A DNA stretch of 64,000 nt from Tetrahymena elliotti 4EA. Lineage: Eukaryota; Ciliophora; Oligohymenophorea; Hymenostomatida; Tetrahymenidae. The stretch is from the NCBI GenBank assembly GCA_000231825.2, contig JH720294.1, positions 2,326,654 through 2,390,653 on the forward strand, given 5' to 3'. The position numbers and the translations under genes are program-made. The notes under the pieces are model-generated. The model was given only the letters and a program-made list of their open reading frames with translations, had not been told where the DNA came from and did no database searches. Shown piece after piece: positions 27,024 through 39,107 of the stretch. The first letter of the stretch is position 1; the number at the start of each line of letters is the position of its first letter.

Positions 27024-27779
27024 ATGATCAAGATAATGTCAGATATCGAGAGTTTAAAATTGAGTCTTATTTAAAAAAAAGAATAGATTTCTTAAATCAA
27101 GATAAAAAATCTTAGAAAATAATATCTTCATTTTGAAAAAACACGAAAACATTTTGATTTTTTGAATGTAAATTAAATAATTCTTGATAGGTCTATTATC
27201 TACTTATGTGTAAGAACAGTATTAAAGGTTGTATAAAAATTTTAGTTAATTATAAATTTTAAAATTATGTTTTATGAAATAATAGAAGAGTTAAGTCAAA
27301 CTATTTCTTAATTAAAATTGTTAAGAAAGTTAGATATCAATCTTTATTCTTGTGGAATCAGAAATGAAAAATTTATGATATTAATAAATTCTTTTGAAAG
27401 TTTACCTTGTCTAGAAAATTTTGTTTTGCTTTTATCCAAAAATTAAATAACATAGGATGGATTTAAAAAATTTTTTGCAAGCTAAAAGCTATCGAAACTA
27501 AAATCATAAGTACTTGATTTTTACAATAATCTAATTTAATCAAATGATGCTAAAAAATTAATGAAAACTTAATTTTAATACAGAAAATACAAATATCTAT
27601 ATTATCTAGAAATCGATTTTGATGAACTATTATATTACAAATCACCAAAAAGGGATACTTGGCCTCATCAAAAAGATCTCAAGAATTTTCTTAAAAGAAA
27701 ATTGACAAGATTAGTACATCTAAACTTTGATATTGATGGGAAAAAATACTGCTATGATTTAATGAGTAAATTTGAATGA
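27024..27779 (+). CDS. Small LRR-like protein, 251 aa
   Basis: One open frame ends at TGA 27777-27779. The start at 27024 is the first in-frame ATG of a longer open stretch, so the N-terminus is uncertain; a second ATG is at 27036 and a third at 27267. From about residue 85 the pattern is LRR-like (SQLKLLRKLDINLYSCGIRN, ENFVLLLSKNQITQDGFKKF), and the C-terminus (LTRLVHLNFDIDGKKYCYDL) resembles the ends of other LRR proteins in this window. It looks like a short member or a fragment of the LRR family. Another ATG frame (26981) overlaps the 5' part and cannot both be real. Confidence 0.5.
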
Positions 27780-28449
27780 GAATATTATTTACAGAAAAAA
27801 AGTTACCTATTGGCAACTTCCTTTTTTTAAGAACCCTTTATACTAACTTAAACTAATAGATAAATAAATACAAAATCAAAATATTCATAAATATTAAGAT
27901 AATGATTATATACTAATAGCAAGCATCTTATGCTTAAGAAATAGTGCTATTCCACCAAATACTCAGGAAAATATGAATAAAATTAATTGATTATCAATAT
28001 TTTAAACAAGTTAAAATCCATAAAGTATTTAAAAAAATTATTTATTTATAATTAGAATTTAAACTAAGTTACTGTAATGAATCAAAATATATAATTATTT
28101 CATAACTATCACTAAAAAATTAATTATCATGATTTTATTTATTATTAAAGCTCACAATCTAAATTAAATATTTTCTTGTATAATTTATTCAATTTATTAA
28201 ATATAAGCCTTGATATTCAATTTTAAAATTAGTAATTGAAATGAAATATTTTACATTTACTTTAGATTATTTTATCAACAATTTCTTTATGGAAATAAAT
28301 TAAAAGAGGTTCTATTAATCTAGGAAATATAAAAAAATAAATCTGCTGCAAGTTTAATAATCAAAGAGTTGAGTTTGTATTTAGATCACTAGGTGTGTGA
28401 TTAATCTTTGTACAGTTTACAAGTTTTTTGTTGTGGTTTTTTTAATAAA

Positions 28450-29098
28450 AAAATAAATCAAATTAATTTGAATCAAAAAATTGAAAGAAATTTGACTTTT
28501 ATTTTTTGTGAAAAATCAAATAAAAAATAAGAATTTTTAGAAATAATTTATAGAATGTACGAAAATATATAAATATGATATAAAATCAAAATAATTTAGT
28601 TTATTTTACTCAAATTAATTCCTCTGAAATTATTTATTTCTAGAGTATTGAAGAATTTGGATAAATTATCCAATTTGATGAGTATATTGGTTTTTTGGAT
28701 AGATGGATTAATGAATTATTTTTGTGATTTGATTGGGACTTAAGGTTAAAGTTTAATGATGAAAGTATATAAAGTAATTTAGAAATGAATTTTATTAGTG
28801 TGTATTAGTGATTAGCAAACAAGGTTAATCAGGATATAGCTAACAAGCTATTACGAATGACTAACATGAGGCTTTTTTTGAAGTAAAACTCAAAGATTGG
28901 TTAATAAGTTAGGGAAAGCTTTGATAAGAGATTTTCTACTTCGTTATTAAAAAAGAATGGATGAATGTCAGCTTTTCTATTCGAATTTATCAAAAGCTCA
29001 CCAGTTTTTTAGAAGCAAGACTTTCAAAATTTTCTAGCTTGAAAAAGTATAAAAAGAAATTTTTATTATTCAGAGCATAAATAAGATTTGATAGGTGA
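28450..29098 (+). CDS. Partly resolved multi-exon gene of unknown function (5' end missing)
   Basis: Exons 28450-28556, 28646-28723, 28816-28882 and 28931-29098 join in phase to 140 codons ending at TGA 29096-29098. The peptide blocks look real: NKKQEFLEIIYR, then IIEEFGQIIQFDEYIGFLDR, then GYSQQAITNDQHEAFFE, then IFYFVIKKEWMNVSF. Two acceptors end in GAG, which is AG-legal. Reading without the 48-nt last intron would put an in-frame TGA in the protein. The start codon and any earlier exons between 27780 and 28450 were not found. Its 3' end stops 14 nt before the convergent RRM gene. No family was recognised. Confidence 0.45.
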
Positions 29099-29112
29099 AT
29101 ATATGTTGTCCT

Positions 29113-32100
29113 TCATTCTAAAGTCCTTTTAGAGAATGAAATCTTCATAGGTCTATAATGTTAATAAAAGAAAAGTTATAATTGAGAATTTGTTAATTTC
29201 TATGGCTTTATAAGCTTGAATTTATAAAAATTTACCTGTCTGATATTGCCTTATTGTGAAGATTAGCTAAGACCCACATAGCTATGGAAGCACTTTCAAA
29301 TTTAACAAGGCACATGTTTTTGTTGTTCTTTTCAAGCATGAACCTATTTTTTTTTGATAAAATTGATTTAATAAATTAGATTTTGTAATTTAAAATTTAT
29401 ACTTTATTTTTTTTATTTAGCCATAAGGTTCTGTGATTTTTTTCATGATTTCATAGTTACAGTCATTGATGCGAATATTAGATATGTGGAGAGTATCAAT
29501 AGGACCATTAATTATAGCAACAGTATCTGTTTTAAATCTATTTAATTTCTCATTAGGTTCAAAGTATTCTTCGTCTTCTGGCTTTTCTTCAGCTTCTTTG
29601 AAGAATATATTTTCATATCTTGAGTAGAATATTTTAATAACGTTGCCATTGAAAATTTTGTCACCCAATAAGTCCTTAGCTTAACATGCAAAATCGATGG
29701 TTGAAAATTCAATCAAAGCTGCTGATTTCCCCTTCATGAATATCATCTTAACTATATTTCCGAATGCGCTAAAGAGGTTGAAGATTTATTCCATGGAAGT
29801 CTTAGAAGGGTCAAATCTATTAGCATAGATTACTTTAGACTTCTTTGTTACTAATAATTGAAAAAGGGGTTAATATAATTTAAAAGAATGAATGGGATTG
29901 AACAGAACACAAATTAAATTTGTATAATTCCAACTAAAAGAAAAAAGGTGTTTTGGGATAACAAAAATAATGTGAAATTAAAGTAAAGTGGGATTAATTA
30001 GATAGATTGATTTCTTTTTGTTAATTAGATTCACTTTCTAAAAAAGTTGACCACTCCATATTCATTTACCTTAAAATTTTAAATATTTTTATTTGATTGT
30101 AACCATATTATCAATATTAATTTTCAAACAATCTCTGTACCACACAATAATTATTTTTTATTAACACTCTTGGTAAAGTTGGAAATATTTTTTTTATTTT
30201 GAATTGAAAGTTTTTGCTTACTTTGAGAGAATTGGGGGTGGATGTATTGAGAGAGATCTGTTTTTTCATCAACATTTTCATAAATGTCATTATTTTGAAG
30301 ACTATTTGAAGATTTAAAGCCAAACTCATTAGGGGCAGAGTTAATTAAATTTTGTCCTTGTTTTTAAACCCCTTAATTTATATGACGAGCAATATTGCTA
30401 GATACAAGTTTTTTGCCCAAGTTTAAAAAGTTATCAGAGTGTATGGAGTTATTTCCTTAATTTATATTTATATTAATATTTGAATTAGATTTGTTGCCCT
30501 AGTCATTCTAAGCATTCGAATAAACAGAATGAGCAAGATTCAAATCAGATAATTCTGAATGCACAGATGATTCATTAGCCATATGGGAATAATTGCTTTA
30601 GAATTCTTGGTTACTTTGATCATTAGCATCTTCTTATGAAAAAGAATTTAAGAGGGAATTTTTTTAGCTGTTAAAGTTGGCAGGTTTTTAATTTTGATTG
30701 CTATTAAAGATCTTCGTTCCTTTAAATTTATTATTATTATTTCCAGATGAAAAAGTAGCATTTGAAGATTAGCTAGAATTGTAAGAAATAGTGGCATCTT
30801 GGTTATCACTGGTAGTGAGTTGCTTTTAAGGCGAATTAGTACCTTCAAATATGTCGTCTTCCTTGAGTAGTTATTCAAAAAGAGCCTCTGCTTCTGTGTT
30901 AATTTATCTTTCTAAAATTTTCTGCTTGAGGATAGTATAATCTGTTAATGTTAATTGGAAAAAAATTAAGAAAAGAAGGAAAGAAAGCAAATTAAACAAA
31001 ATAGGTGATCATAAAAGGGGAACTCATAATATATAAATTTAGTAAAAATGAAAATTCTCTGATGAAAAATAGCTTTTTAATGTAATAAATTTATTGTTAT
31101 TAATCAAATAAATATCTTTTTCTTCAATTTTATTATTACATTAAATTTTATCTAAATAATGTAAAAAAAATCCTTTCTATTCAATATTTGTAAGGTAACA
31201 TCTAATAAATTAATAGCCATTTGTTTTTTTATCCAAAAAATGAAATACTTTCCCTTATTCTCTCGAAAAAACATCAAAATATTAAGAAAACCATGGCTAA
31301 GATTATGTAAAATTTTAAGAAATATCATAATTATCTGTAATTTTTAACGTAGCATTATCTTTCAGCTGTACTTATCCCTTTTTTCATTTGCATTATTCTT
31401 CTTTTTTAAAATATTTTGCTTTGATTTTTTCCCATTCAATTTTTTTCTAAATAAAGAATCGAATCAGTTCAAAATAAATATAATTCTACATTATTGGGAA
31501 AATATTATACATTAAAAATATCACATTAAAATTAAAATCAATCCATTTGTTTGTTCTCTCGAAAAAATATGTACATATGCTTTGTTAGTTTTTTTGATCA
31601 CTATATTAGTATTGTATAATTAATCATCCTTTTTTTATTCAAATAGCAAATGATATAACATTGTTAATTAAACTTGTTAAAACATATGTATTTAAATTAA
31701 ATGATTCATTAGTTGGCTAGTAATCATCAATCAATAAATTAATTAATATTTAAAGATATCATTTCATTTTTTTGCTAGCTTGGTAGTTAGCTGAATAGAT
31801 ATTTAATTCACTAGCTAATTAGTTGGTTAGTTATTTAGTAAGTTATTGATATATTTATTGATTTAATTAATTCATTCATTTAGATAGTAATTATGAGTTT
31901 ACCCAAGAATATATTTATATAATATGTTACCTATTCCTGAAATGTTTTTTTCTTGAAATTCGATTCTTTCTTTAGTAGATGGTAAAACAACAAATTTGGT
32001 TCCATCATCTAAAATTTAGAAGTTATTTAGTTTCTATCTTGCATTGCGGGCGTTTTCTACAGTATCCATTTCAATAAATGTAGCCCATGGAGATATTTTT

Positions 32101-32473
32101 TAGAAAATCAATATCTATATTTAGAAATTTGTTTAAAAACTGATGAAATTTGATTAAAAAATATTTTATTAAAACCACTTCGGCATTCAAATAAAGTAAA
32201 TAAATTTCTTTAGGATTTGAAAGCAGGCGATTTTCATTTAGAAGAAGAATTAATTACTCTTTGAACTTCTCCATAATTAGAGAAAGCTTGATAATAAACA
32301 TTATGTTATAAGACAGTATTGTTTATATTGTTAACTAGAGTGACAAGCAACACTCGTGTCTCCTTAGGCTTAGACTATTTCAATTCATTGATTTAATCGG
32401 AAACAGAAATTCTTTAACTAAAAACATTATTCTATTCAGGTTAGACATCTTTAAGAGATTAGTTTATACTCAT
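29113..32473 (-). CDS. PTB/hnRNP-L-like RNA-binding protein with RRM domains
   Basis: Seven exons give 604 aa: 32258-32473, 31931-32114, 30222-30941, 30070-30168, 29403-29850, 29236-29343, 29113-29152. Residues about 40-125 form one RRM (TRVLLVTLVNNINN as strand 1; YGEVQRILIF; WATFIEMDTVENARNARQKL). A 240-residue Ser/Asn/Gln-rich linker follows. Then comes an RRM of PTB RRM3 type (KVIYANRFDPSKTSMEQIF, FGNIVKMIFMKGKSAALIEF, LGDKIFNGNVIKIFYSRYEN). A last RRM follows (DTLHISNI, YGQIKKIKFML, MCLVKFESASIAMWVLANL, PMKISFSKRTLE at the end). This arrangement is that of PTB/hnRNP-L proteins, which bind pyrimidine-rich or CA-rich RNA in splicing and mRNA control. The 989-nt intron (30942-31930) is unusually long. 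Confidence 0.85.
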
Positions 32474-34143
32474 ATTATTAATTAAATTCAGATTAATTTC
32501 AATCAATACTAATTGTTTCTCAAATAGTTATTATCAAATTAATTAGTCTTTATTTGTTTGTTTTTTGCACTAATAATTAATTATAATCATTTTCGTTTAT
32601 TATTATTCATAAATTATTCCAAATCATACAGAATTTACTAATCAAAAACAAAAGTGCAATTTTTTAGAATTATGCTTTACTAAAAAACAAACTAGCAGTA
32701 GCTATAAGATAATTATATCAACCAGCCAGCCATAAATTTCCTTCCATACGAAAAAAGCATAGTTAGCTTGGTAGCTAGAAAAATTAAAAAATAAATAGAT
32801 ACAACAAAGATAATCAATCATCTCCTTTTAACCAATATCACAAACAAATAAATTAATCAATATTGATATTTTGAGATCAATTAAAAAATTATAATAAAAA
32901 AAAGAAGCTGCTTTACATTTATTTATATTACTATAAATTTAAACTATTTTTACCAACCCTTCTCTCTTTCTGTACATAACTGTAATTTCTCTATGTGTCC
33001 ATTGAATAACATAAAATTAAACAATCCCATTTGGCTTAAAATTATTTGAAAAGTAATTTCTTAAAATTTATTTTGATGAATTCTCTAACTGAACTAAATA
33101 GCCTTTTTTACCTTAAAATTAAATTATATCTTTTAAATAAACTGAATATCTTAACATTTTTCTTCATTTTACTCATTTATTATAATTCTGAATTGTAATA
33201 ATACAGGTTAAAAATTATATTTCAAAATTTAAGAGTTCAAGTTTAAATCAATCACCAGATTTCCTTTTAAAATTTAAATAAATATAATACATTCAGTTAA
33301 AAACTTAGAAAGTTTTTTTTTCACAAATTATCATAGAGGTTACTTACTATTCTTAAATTTGCTATTTTTTGATTTATTTAAGTGAATAAAATTAAAAATA
33401 GAAAAAATTATTCAAAGAATGAGCAAATGAATTTATGAATAAAATAGAAAGTAATATTGATAGATGAGAGCTTGTTAAAATCAAACATAAGAAAATTAAA
33501 TGTAAATTTAATTGTTTGTTTGTATATTAACTACTCTATGATATTTATCAATAAAATAGAAAGTAATAGTGATATATGAAAGCTTGTTAAAAACAAACAT
33601 AAGAAAATTAAATGTAAATTTAATGAATTGAAAACAAGTAAGTAAATTAATAAATATCAGAAACAAACTGAAATATTTATTGATCAATCAATAGTTATTT
33701 TTTGTATATTAACTGCTCCATGGTAAATTTAAATTTATCAATAAAATAGAAAGTAATCATGATTGATGGTAGCTTTTTCAAAGCATAACAATATTATATG
33801 TAATTTTAATTAATTGAAACACAATAAATAAATACTGTAAACAAACAGAAATATTAGTCAATGAATCAATAGTTGTTATTTGCATATTAACTACTACTCC
33901 ATGGTAAATTAATTGAATAATTTTTTTTATTTACATTACCAAAGGGGACAAATATTTTATTTTCATTAGTTTAGTTTATGTTTTATCTATCTTCCCAAAA
34001 ATCTAATTCCTCATCTAAATTTTAAAGTACCTTTATTTTTACAAATAAAATTTCAATCGTCAATTTATTAAAAGTTTTATCAAAATATAAATATTTTTTT
34101 TAAATAGCAAAACCATTTGCTTTTTTTTATCTATGAAAATCAA
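32474..34143. other. AT-rich spacer with a three-copy repeat
   Basis: No gene was found. It holds the imperfect direct repeats annotated separately. Confidence 0.5.
33431..33915. repeat. Three imperfect direct repeats of a composite unit
   Basis: The block AATAAAATAGAAAGTAAT starts at about 33438, 33550 and 33740. Each copy is followed by a related AGCTTgTTAAAa...AAACATAAgAAAATtAAATGTAA... region and ends near TATTAACTaCTCcATGgTAAATT (about 33525, 33710, 33886). The second and third copies also share an inner stretch containing AATCAATAGTT that the first lacks. The unit is not coding in any frame. It lies between the 5' end of the RRM gene and the 3' end of the next minus-strand gene. Confidence 0.75.
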
Positions 34144-36726
34144 TCAAAATGATTTCTGTTTAAATTTGGCTGGTTGATTATTTTGGTTAAGCTTGAATTG
34201 AAAATTACTTAATCTCTGTTTACTTATTAGAAATTTAATTAAAAAAATTCTAAATTTCTTAATAAAAGGTTTATTGTTTTTTCATAAAATGTGTTATATT
34301 GTGAACACAATTATTAATTTGTTGAAGTTAAACTAATTATGATAACGTAATTTATAAATGAATGATTAAATACCTGAAGTGTATCTGGATTTTATGAAGC
34401 ATTCAAAGTATTTTAATCTTTCTTTTTATGCTACTTAGCAGAACTAAGCAGCATTCTTTTATGAAAGGATGTAAAAGATTATGTTTTGGCTAGTGAATTG
34501 CTTTGTGGTCTACTGTTGGCATTAGTGGAGATTGTATTTCCAAAAAATTTGGCACTTGTTGCATTAGATGCAGCAGATTTTAATCCTTATCTCATTTAGT
34601 TTATATTATTACTTGGTTATTTTACAGCAGTTTGAGGACGTAGCTTTTAATTTGATGCAATAGGAAATTTGCTTAAAGATGAAGCTGGCCTTAATGAATT
34701 AAAGTTAGTTGCTGTATTAGCAAACTGCTTTTCTTCAAGTTTAATTTGGCTTTAATAATTAAGATCCTTATTCATTTAACGATGGAGATTGACTTCTTAT
34801 TTAACTTGTGTAATAAATGCTGATTGAGGGCGATGCATTTGTTTCTTTTAATAAGTCGAACTTTGCTAAACTAGTTCTATCTTGCTTAATTTTTTATCAT
34901 TCATATTTAAAGGAATTTATTAGTTCTATTATCTTTCACTTTCTAATTCATAATCTGATTCTTCTGTATCTCCTTAAGCATCTATCAATATTTAAAAAAT
35001 TGCTTTAGATTATTAAATTTGTTTGCAAAGACTTTTAATTAATAGGCATTCTCATTATACATTAAATGAAAAACTGAACTTTTCAAAACAATAACAAACA
35101 TTTTTATAATAATATAATCAATAAAAAATACTAATAATGATAATAGAATTTATGCTAAATATTTTTGAATATAAATAATTAATTACCTTTATATAGTCTG
35201 CCATTGATTTTGGCTTGGTTGATTAATTAGTTTGCATTTCTTAATCTGATTTTAATTTCTTCATATAATTCTTAATCTCTTAACATTTTTCTAAATTCTT
35301 GTTAAAAATTGTCATCACTCTTCATGATTTAATCCATTTTATTCTTTCTTTTTTATTAGTAATATTCATCTTTTTTCTATAGACTTCTGCCATCAAATAT
35401 CATTTTCTCCATATTATATTGATATTTCATATAGTTTTATATCTTTTCATCTGGATTTTTTTATGTTGAGGCCTATGCAGCTTCTATTTTGAAGATTCCA
35501 AACTGAATTAATTATAATAGAAATTAGAAATAATATTCTCTTTAAAAATTAAATATGAATTTAGATTATTACCTTATCTCTTTCAATGTCCATTTATATC
35601 TTTGGTATTTTTTCTATCTTTTTTAATTTGATTAAGAAGAAATCAATTGAATAACTTAAAACAGATTTAAAAGTTTCTTTACATATTCATGTCTATTAAT
35701 TGTATTGCAGACCAAGTAAAGAAATTCATGGACTTAAATAACTCCTTTATATTGAATTATATCATTGCATCTCTTAATCCATTCTTTCAATATGTCATTG
35801 CTTATCGTCTTGTTTATTTTCTATTTAAATTATTAAAAGTTACAGTTATTTTTATGCGATTTTCGCTATTAACAAAAAAAGTTGTAAATTTATAACTTTC
35901 TTTGCAAACAGATTATTTTTATGTGTTTTTATAATATATTTTATGTACCCAAAGCAATCCAGTTATGACTTCTTCGTTTAAAGGAAGCCCAATTGTTTAA
36001 TGTTCCATTTCTTTTAAAACAAATATAAGCATAGCATCTCTAATCTCATTCAACCTTATTATTTTATAATTTATTTATTGATTTTTATGCTAAAATATGC
36101 TAATTACTTTAAAAGATTTCTTATATAAATGATAATGCTGGCTTCAATAATTTTGACTGATTATGATGTATACATGTTATTCAAAAACTATTCATTTTAC
36201 AAAAGTTATTTTGCTTATTTAAATTTTATTCATGATATTTAATTCATTTATTTACGCGAGGTGTTCTTTCTATAAATTTTGCTGATCTGATAATTGTAAA
36301 AATATCCTATGCATCTAGCTTTTATGTAGGCTGAATTGTTAAACCATCATTATAATTTGCTTGATAAATTTCCTTTATTGCTTTGAACATTGGTGATACC
36401 TTTTTATTAACAATTTATTCAATTAAAGAATAGTCAATACAGCTTCATTTAAATCTAAGTAGCTAATAATCTAGTATATTACCTCTAAATACTAACAACA
36501 TAATGCCCTATTTAAAAGTAAAAAAGAATTGAAAAAATCAACATAAACATTAATTTTTAAATGTATTTTATCCATACAAAAATGCAAGAAAGTATTGAAT
36601 GCATGTATTTATGTATGATAGTAGTTTGATAGATCAAGTTAATTACTCTAAATCTTATAGCTTAATGTTACCCTAAAACTCTTTAGGATTCTAAATACCA
36701 TAAACTGTGAAATCTTCTCTATCCAT
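34144..36726 (-). CDS. Nine-exon protein of unknown function with RPxS/T motifs
   Basis: Exons 36647-36726, 36493-36507, 36256-36442, 35949-36044, 35683-35820, 35573-35617, 35187-35502, 34374-34981 and 34144-34215 give 518 aa in one frame. The N-terminal 190 residues look folded and helical (ERTPRIRDAMLIFVLKEMEH; HEFLYLVCNTINRHEY). A charged coiled-coil region follows (DEYYQQKRKNKMDQIMKSDD). The C-terminal 220 residues are disordered and carry four Arg-Pro motifs (RPQSAFIT, RPASSL, RPQTAV, RPQSNS). RPxSA-type motifs are frequent in ciliary and microtubule-associated proteins, so a cytoskeletal role is a weak inference. The 15-nt second exon and the 65-nt intron at 35618-35682 are the least secure; they were chosen because only they keep phase. 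Confidence 0.6.
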
Positions 36727-37620
36727 AATATCTAAATTGAATACTTGCTAACACTTTGAATCAGTCAATCAATCAATTAATTAATCAATCAATCAATAAA
36801 TATCTACTCTTCTTTTAGTATTTGAGTATTATTAATTATTAATATTAATTACTATTTCTTTTTTATACGCTTTCTCTAAAAATTCATTACTTTCAATTTT
36901 CTTATGAGCATAAGCCTATTAGAAAGCAAACCAATAAATGCGTAATCACTGTCTTTCTTTATTTAATTACATTTATAATATCACATTCACACCAACAAGT
37001 TGTTTCAAACTAATTATCTTTATTTTTAAATTTCTGACACAGCAATTTTCATTCTAAATAATCATTATTTTTTACTGAATCTTTAACAATTCCAAATACA
37101 TTTTCTTTAACCAAATGATATCAAGCAACATTTTAGAATTAAACTTCATTATTCTTGAAAAAATCATTTATTTTAATTTCTTTAAACAATCAGTCTATCA
37201 ATTTCTAATTTAAAACAAAAATCATTTTTAATTGAAGAAAAATTGATAAAGAATTCTTCATTAACTTTATCACAGCAATTTACAATATTGCCCTAAAAAA
37301 TATAATGAGAGAGAATACATAAACATATTATTGCTCTCACTCAAAATAATTATTTAAATCAATCAAAATACAAAAAAAAGTTGATAACAAAAAAATCCTA
37401 CCATTCAAAATCATTTTAGGTATTCAGTAAATTTTGAACGATTTTTTTTTATTTTATTTTATATAAAATAAATCTTTTTCATCAACAATTTTAAAGATTT
37501 TTTCTTTTATTTATTTATGAATAAAATGGATAATTATCTGAAACAATTTAATTAGATTTTACTATCAAAATAACATAGAAAATATATTTTTTTTTATAAT
37601 ATAAATTATTGATAGCTTAT
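36727..37620. other. AT-rich spacer
   Basis: No coding block was found. It contains an (ATCA)n/(AATC)n run near 36764-36800. Confidence 0.5.
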
Positions 37621-39107
37621 TCATTCTAGTGATTTAGTAGAAATACCTTCTAATTCAAATATAAGCTTAATTGCATCATAGAAATCATAAACTACATATT
37701 TTGCAGGGTCTTTTTCATCATTACCTTCTCCTTAGAAAACTCCAGTTTTTACAAGAATTGAAGTCCATCCAATTTTATTAGCACCTTAAATGTCACTTTA
37801 TGGATTGTCTCCTATCATGTAGTAATTTGTTACTTCATGGTTCTTATCAATATGAGATAAAGTGTAATCACGAGCGAATTCGAATTGTTTAAGCTCAGGT
37901 TTTCCATAAAATTCAAAATTAATTTCCCTTTTGTAAATAGTTCTATAAACTTCTCTTATCGCAGCTGTGAAACATCCATTTACTATTCTTGGTAATTAGA
38001 AATCTGATTTAAAAGTTGTATCATTATATGCAACATAAACGGGAATATGTTTTTCAGGACCAATAGGAGGCATTGTTTAAGCTATTTTACCATCTTCAGT
38101 TGAAAGTAAATCTAAAATTAATTAAGTTGATTCTTCCCAATTAAAAGGCATAGATAGTATAAAAAGAGCATGGCATTAGAATGGTTCTTTGAAGTCATCA
38201 TCTGTCAACTTTTTTTTAAATGAAATTTAATTGATAAATCTTCATCCTCCATTCATACATAATTAATAAATTAATTCTGAAATAGAAAAAATATAAGATA
38301 AAAAAATAATTCATTTCTTAATTTGGCTTAACCAAAATTCCATCATACAATATTAAGTTTAGCTTATAAAATGAAGTTAAGTCCAAAAGAAGAAAAAATA
38401 AATATTTTTAGCTTGAATGACATCTATTTTGAAGAAAAGAAATAAAAACATTTTATTTATTTATAAAATTAATTCATTTTTGTTTGCTTTGTTATCTATT
38501 GAAGATTAGGTAGGTTAGCCAAAAGAATTTAATTCTACTAAATGGAATGCTTTTAATATTAGAAATAACAATATTTGTTTACATTTAATCTTTTTTTCAC
38601 TATTTCTTTGGTCTCTGCTTTTTATTCTTAGGTGAATGAATTGAATGGACATAAGTAAGGGAAGCAACAGATGTATTCTATTGCAGTGATGTATTTTTTA
38701 GATCCACAATATTCAGCGACATCACTTATTCCTCCTGTACCAAGAAGCATAACTAATTTATCAGCATATTGTCTAAACTTAGGAGCCAATGCTGAGTGAT
38801 TCAATATATTTTCATGATCTTAAAATGCATACTTTGAATTATCTTCTTTATCAAATCCCAATGCTGAGTTCATCATAATATTATGTTATTTCTCTGTAAT
38901 AGCTCCTCTATTAGTTAATAAGAAGAATGGGATCTTTTCTTGATCATTATCACCGTATCTTTATGAATCTATTTCACCTAATTAAGACCTAACAACTTTC
39001 AAAGCCTTCAAAACTTTATCACTCATACATTTATTAAAACCCTATTTTAAGACACCGTCTATATCAGAAACAATAACAGGAACTTTCTTTTTTTGAGCGC
39101 CACTCAT
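37621..39107 (-). CDS. HAD-superfamily hydrolase, CECR5/HDHD5 type
   Basis: Exons 38583-39107 and 37621-38208 flank a 374-nt intron and give 370 aa. Motif I is VIVSDIDGVL near residue 15 (DxD nucleophile and acid/base). Motif II is FFLLTNRG (Thr/Ser-like position). The cap matches the family (PFNWEESTQLILDLLSTEDG). The C-terminal motif is YYMIGDNPQSDIQGANKIGW followed by SILVKTGVF, typical of class IIA HAD phosphatases such as CECR5/HDHD5 and yeast relatives, often mitochondrial. All catalytic motifs look intact. The substrate is unknown. The splice site is supported by the match of the joined region to the family's FP...RL...WE pattern. Confidence 0.88.

Noticed and set aside
26981..27140. 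ATG frame MDSLTHQATSSQFV... as the true N-terminus of the small LRR-like gene
   Set aside because: It ends in TGA after about 50 codons, and I found no phase-compatible intron joining it to the LRR frame. The overlapping frame from 27024 is continuous. It remains possible if there is an indel.
28903..28923. In-frame TGA in a coding-looking frame, possible selenocysteine
   Set aside because: A 48-nt GT...AG intron (28883-28930) removes it and keeps the frame. No SECIS-like structure was sought or seen.
34480..34840. A plus-strand frame with protein-like composition (GLLLALVEIV, SLFIQRWRLTSYLT) interrupted by TGA, first taken for a decayed ABC transporter or a gene with TGA = Trp
   Set aside because: The minus strand carries a long uninterrupted frame (34374-34981) that splices in phase to neighbouring exons and contains the RPQSA-type motifs. 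The plus-strand reading is its shadow.
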